Positions 59,630-64,000 of a DNA stretch of 64,000 nt are shown here, piece after piece (within the stretch, counting starts at the first letter, position 1; each line of letters begins with the position of its first letter). Below the pieces are notes generated by a model that had not been told where the DNA came from, did not search any database, and saw nothing but the letters and a program-made list of their open reading frames with translations. Origin of the DNA: Klebsormidium nitens (taxonomy: Eukaryota > Streptophyta > Klebsormidiophyceae > Klebsormidiales > Klebsormidiaceae); NCBI GenBank assembly GCA_000708835.1, contig DF237341.1, positions 1-64,000 on the forward strand. Reading direction: 5' to 3'. Made by a program: the position numbers and the translations under genes.

Positions 59630-62600
59630 TCAGCTTGACAGGCTAAGTTCACGAGCCTACAATTTGACAGTGAGTCAGAGAGTGACAAAACGTAAGCAGA
59701 AAAGGCGAACCCGGGCTTTTGGTCGTGCCCCCTGCTTAGATTGAATCTTCTCAACTGTATACAGGGGTTGGAATTTTTGATTGACTAGTTGATTCCAATA
59801 AACCTGGAGCATCAATAGACGGGGCAGACCGCCCTCTGCGAGACTGATCATTGTCTTACTTTTGCACAGACTAGGCCTAGTTTTGCTCTATATTGACAGG
59901 CGAGTAGTACCTTTTCTTGCTCCGGTGTCCACGGAAGCGCCCCTGTTGACGCATGCTGCAATCCCTTGAACTTCAGTTCCAGGAGCCTGCACACGAGCAT
60001 TCTCTTGATGTCAGCACGAAAGCGGACCTGGAATCAGCGCCACGGTGACAGAAAAGTTCGGAAGAGGCATGTTCGAGCTCAACACCACTTACAAGGAACA
60101 TCGAAGAGCAGCTCAGAAGCGAGCAGGATTCCAAGACGTTAATCACAACGGTATCCGTTCGTATGCATCAAGGCCTGTTTTGGATGAAACAAATTCGAAC
60201 GTTCGTGGTTACAGGTTCAATCATAAAAAGTTGCTTTCCGCAGGCCTGCTCCGCCCCGGCTTACTTGCGCACGGCAGGCGTATCCCCATGCCCTGTGGCC
60301 ACGATGAGCAGCGCGTTTGGCGGGAGGCCCTGGTACACGGCATGCACGCGCGCATCCAGCCGCTGCAGCACGGCCTCCAGCGCCGCTGACACCGGGGGGA
60401 CCGCCACGTCCGCCCCGCTCGGGCTGCACGTCAGCAGGGCCGAGATGGCGGCGATAGAGGCCGCCACCGCGGTGGGTGTCCGAGCCATCTCTGCACAGAG
60501 GCAAGCAGGCGAGGGGGTGAGGACACTCATCAAGCAGGCTCCAATGGTTGTCGCCCCAACCAGAACAAGGTGCGCGGACAAAGACAGCCGGCGGCTGGGG
60601 CCGTAGAGCTTGCATAACAACGTACATGCATCTGCTTACGGGTTGCAACACCAGGCAGTGCTGCGGCTTGTCTGGCTGCGGGGCGTTACCTTCGTGGTGG
60701 GTGGTCAGCTCTGCGAGGCGCGCCCAGAGGAAGCGCGTGGCGGGGGTGTGCGCCTCCTTGCGGACCTTGGCCACCACCTCGTCGTCCGACTCCGCAATCA
60801 CCGCACCGGACGTCCCCACCGCAAACCGGCGCAGCAGCCTGCAGCACAAATTTGAAACGGTTGGTAAGAGGCGAAGGGAGTCGGCCATGTTGCGAATCAA
60901 AGTATGCGATAACAATGGGCAGCAGGCTTTGAGCATCGGTGCCCAGCAAGCAATCCCGCCGTTTGCGAGAGAGAGCCGTGATGGGAAACAAGCAACGCCG
61001 CGTACCTCCTGCGGTCAACCAGCGTGCAGCGCTTGCCCTTCCTGCCCAGCAGCTCGATCAAGCTCTCTCCTATGATCGCCCGGGCCTCCCCGAAAGAAGG
61101 GCCTGCACAGGAGGGTGGGTATCCAATAACGCTCAGCGATTTGAAGCTCACAGGGAGGTGAAAGCCGACTCGGCAAAAGGTCACCTCCAGTGACAGCAGG
61201 ACTCAAGCTTGACCGCGCCCAAAGCATTTTCTGACCCGAACAAAACAAACTCCGCGAACCCCTTAAGGACTGTAAGCGGAAGGATCGATGTCGCAGGCAG
61301 CAACGAGAGCAGCAGTGGGGATGCGCTTACCGTTCTGTATTTTGAGCTGCGCCAGCTCCATGGTCGCCCGCGCGTCCTCCACGCTGTCGTGGCCCTTGTC
61401 GCCCCCCTGGATTGTGCGGTGCAAGTGGCGCTCTGCCAACACACGCAGCGCGGGCTGCAAAAATGAAGAGACAGGTGACGGAAACCGCGAGGAAGCATCA
61501 AAGGAGCTCAACGCAAATCCGGGTAGTGTCGCTGCAAGTGGCGAACCGAGTCATGGTGCGGTTCGAAGAAGTAGACGAAGTTCGGCGGATGCTCCTATTA
61601 AGTGGGGCGGTTGTTCGCATTAGTTTGATCGAGGGCACCGTTTTCGTGACACTCCCGTGGAGCTTGTTCGTTCTTTACAGCATGAAAAGAACTTCTCGAC
61701 TGCTTGCTTGGCGGCTCTTTGCAACGAAAGAGGCGGCTGCTAGCACGGCCAAACTCTGAGCAATGAAGAAACGATCGACGAACAACCCCAAGAGGCCGGT
61801 GTCCGTCGATCTCATGTGAGAAGTATGACAACGATGCTGTAACCTTGACTGCAATTGAAAAGAGGGACACACGTGTATCGCGTAGCCATCTGGGTGGTCC
61901 TCTATCGGATCGCTGACGTGCCACAGCATTTACCGTCCTTGTCTCTGGCAAGCAGCGGCAGTGAAACCGGATCCCGCAGCGCAGACTGAGATGGCAAAAT
62001 GTTGAGAATCACCTTGTAGGGGGGTCCACGGGGATGTGGAAACGCCAGCGCGGTGTCAATGTTGTTGCCGTGTATCAACTGCGGTGCAGCAGCGCAGGGT
62101 CAGCCTTCCGCAAAAAGCAGCAGAGGGGGATGCACCAAAGCACAAGGCAGGCCGGAGCGTGCGCTCCAGGGGGCGCCTTGGTGTAGGTCAGAAACCCCCG
62201 ATGCAATGCACGAAGGTATATATTGGGATGGGCGACAGCGAGGGGGACACGGGGCAAGCCGCTGAGCTAAGAGCGGATGCGCACCTTGAGGGCCTGCAGG
62301 TCGCTCTGCAGGGAGTGGCCCACCAGAATGGTCTCCGCGCTCACCAGCTCCAGCAGCTCTGCCTGCCAACACAACACGTCAGCACCGGCCAGGCGTGCAC
62401 CAACACAGCTGCGATGACACACAGCTGACATGGAGAAGCAAGTCGCTTGCAAACCTTGATGACAAGGACACTCGGAAGAGATTGGACGGAGTAACAGCCG
62501 GGCGGCATCACCTGGATGTCCTGCAAGGTGGTGGTCACGTCTTGAAGCATCTCGGCCGTAATACCGCTGAACCTGCAGTGAAGACGAAGTCAAGCCGGTC

Positions 62601-64000
62601 AAAAGAGCACCAAAGCAGGATCCTCATCGTTACACCGGCTTCGACTCCTCCAGCTGTTACGAGCAAGCTTCCGACCTGTCTGCACAGCCGTTGCAAGGTC
62701 GTGTAGGAGAAGCAGCTCGTTCACCAGCAGCAGAGGCCCGCAAACACAAAGGAAGGCTGTCCACAAGCCACCTAGGGCCGTGACCTTTTGCTAGGCTTGA
62801 CTTCTGCAGCCTGACCAGGAAGCCGGACCACAATGATTGGTCGGACGCAGAATAGCAGGACCCGTTCGAAAGACAACGGCGTTGGTGGATGCTCACTTGG
62901 TGTTGTAGTCGCGGATGGGGTTTGTGGGCTTGACCAGCTTGTCCAGCAGCACCTTGCCCTTGCCCGACACCAGCGTCACGCGCGTCAGCTCCAGCCCCGC
63001 CTCCGTGTAGCACTGCACAGCACACACGCAGCCAGGCGGCTCAGCCAATGCGATACACGTCTGACAAAGCACGGCTGTGTCGGAGAGGAGAACCCACACA
63101 TGCAAGTGGTGGTAAGCTTGCAGCAATCAGCTTGTGACCAGGTGGACTTCGAGCTATCCCTACTTTCTCAAACCCTTTCACTAAAAGACGGCACCCGGTT
63201 CTCACCATTTCGCAGTCCACTGCCACCATGGGCTGCCGCTTCTTTGTACCTGCCAAGTCTACTGCAGGCCGCGTCTGTACAAAACCTGCACAGTCAAGGT
63301 GGTCGTCAAGTTAAAGGTGAAAAACGCAGATTGTCCTCCTGCTTGCGCCTCAGTTATAGACGAGAGTCAGGCACCCGCCTCCTCAACTGCTGATCTTGAG
63401 TAGTCCACTATCATGAACCAAAATCGTCGAAACATGTTCCAGTCAAGATTCCAATCGGCTCGTCCCCAGATCCGGACAGAAGTGCAAGCCCTACCTGGCG
63501 GACAAGTCGGTGGATCCCCTGGTATGACTGTTGGATACTCGTTGTCCCGCATCTCTGTTTCTGTCAGCACGTAATAGGAGGGGGGGAACGGAGGAGGACC
63601 GCTGTTCCTCCTCCTCGAAAAAACGGGGGCCCCACGAGCTGCACCAGCCTTCGCCCCCGCTCCTTGCCCTGCTTTCACATCAGCTGCCTCAGACGTGCTT
63701 GCTTTCTCAGAAGAACCCTCCACGCCATTCCGTTCGTCTGCTGCCGGCGTCCCTACGCCTTCCCCTGGAGCTGGCCCCACTTCTCCGCTCTCTTGTTGGT
63801 CTGCGCCAGCTAGTGACGACCCTTCTGGTGGCTCTGCTGTGGTTCCTCTCTTCCCACTGCCCTGCTCCAACATGTCAGTAATCTCGCCCTCCTCTGTTGC
63901 TCCACTCACTACACTTTTGCCCTCCACTTTCTGTCTCTTCTTCTGAGGTTCTGCGACCTGGAGTGCCGGTTCAGCTGTAACTGCCCCTTTCCCGTTCACC
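59630..64000 (-). CDS. REXO1/REX1/SDN-type DEDDh 3-prime-5-prime RNA exonuclease (5-prime partial)
   Basis: Exons (minus): 63999(+)-63495, 63285-63206, 63012-62897, 62572-62512, 62362-62285, 62078-62013, 61454-61331, 61102-61006, 60838-60690, 60490-60265, 59986-59911, 59656-59630; at least 534 residues, N-terminus outside the window. The N-terminal 120 residues are acidic and Ala/Gly/Glu-rich; then [20 protein letters not shown], the usual lead-in. DEDDh motifs: VAVDCEM (D, E), [12 protein letters not shown] (D) and [13 protein letters not shown] (H, D); [18 protein letters not shown] lies between. The C-terminal half includes LIVATGHGD and a tail WTPEQEK. Relatives trim 3-prime ends of rRNA, tRNA or small RNAs. 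The last three junctions (AA|GTAAGC onward) are less sure: ignoring the first gives a stop at 60261. Confidence 0.88.

Noticed and set aside
60217-60936. 239-aa minus-strand continuous ORF within the exonuclease gene
   Set aside because: Spans introns in the wrong frame; the spliced exons explain the coding signal better.

Overview
This window is eukaryotic nuclear DNA, almost certainly from a green alga. Genes are split into many small exons with GT-AG introns (a few GC-AG). The gene set is plant-like: a chloroplast sulfolipid synthase (SQD2), a Shewanella-like phosphatase, agmatine deiminase, a plant-type pfkB kinase and a plant-type Nudix hydrolase. Exons are GC-rich and Ala/Gly-rich. A core chlorophyte, perhaps a trebouxiophyte, fits best; I cannot name the species. 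There is one 550-base assembly gap (21685-22234). Exon borders were placed by eye from splice motifs, frame continuity and remembered family conservation; no search was run.

Layout. 1-8.74 kb is a repeat block: a decayed Ty1/copia retrotransposon on the minus strand (about 998-7790) that was itself hit by an 805-bp TTAA-flanked fold-back element, an inverted solo LTR and a TTAATC-rich insert, all between two diverged outer direct repeats. 9.9-24.1 kb holds mitochondrial Mn-superoxide dismutase (-), a histidine-box desaturase-like membrane protein (+), a TVP38/TMEM64 (VTT) membrane protein (-) and a C2/helical/transmembrane/LysM protein (+) crossed by the gap. 26.1-37.8 kb holds a pfkB kinase (-), SQD2 (+) and a CBP3/UQCC1-type complex III assembly factor (-). 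40.0-51.0 kb holds a Nudix hydrolase (-) and SLP1 phosphatase (+), head to head with only 75 bp between candidate start codons, then agmatine deiminase (-). 53.8-64 kb holds an intronless GNAT acetyltransferase (+), a Lys-rich protein (+) immediately followed by a gene resembling an uncharacterised bacterial family (+), and a REXO/SDN-type DEDDh exonuclease (-) running off the right edge.

The genes do not form one pathway. Several act in organelles: SQD2 and SLP1 by homology in chloroplasts; MnSOD and the complex III chaperone in mitochondria. The most unusual items are the TTAA fold-back inside copia, the C2-TM-LysM architecture, the 57.3-58.7 kb bacterial-like gene beside a Lys-rich ORF, the short bidirectional promoter, and a 100-bp hairpin at 51.1 kb.
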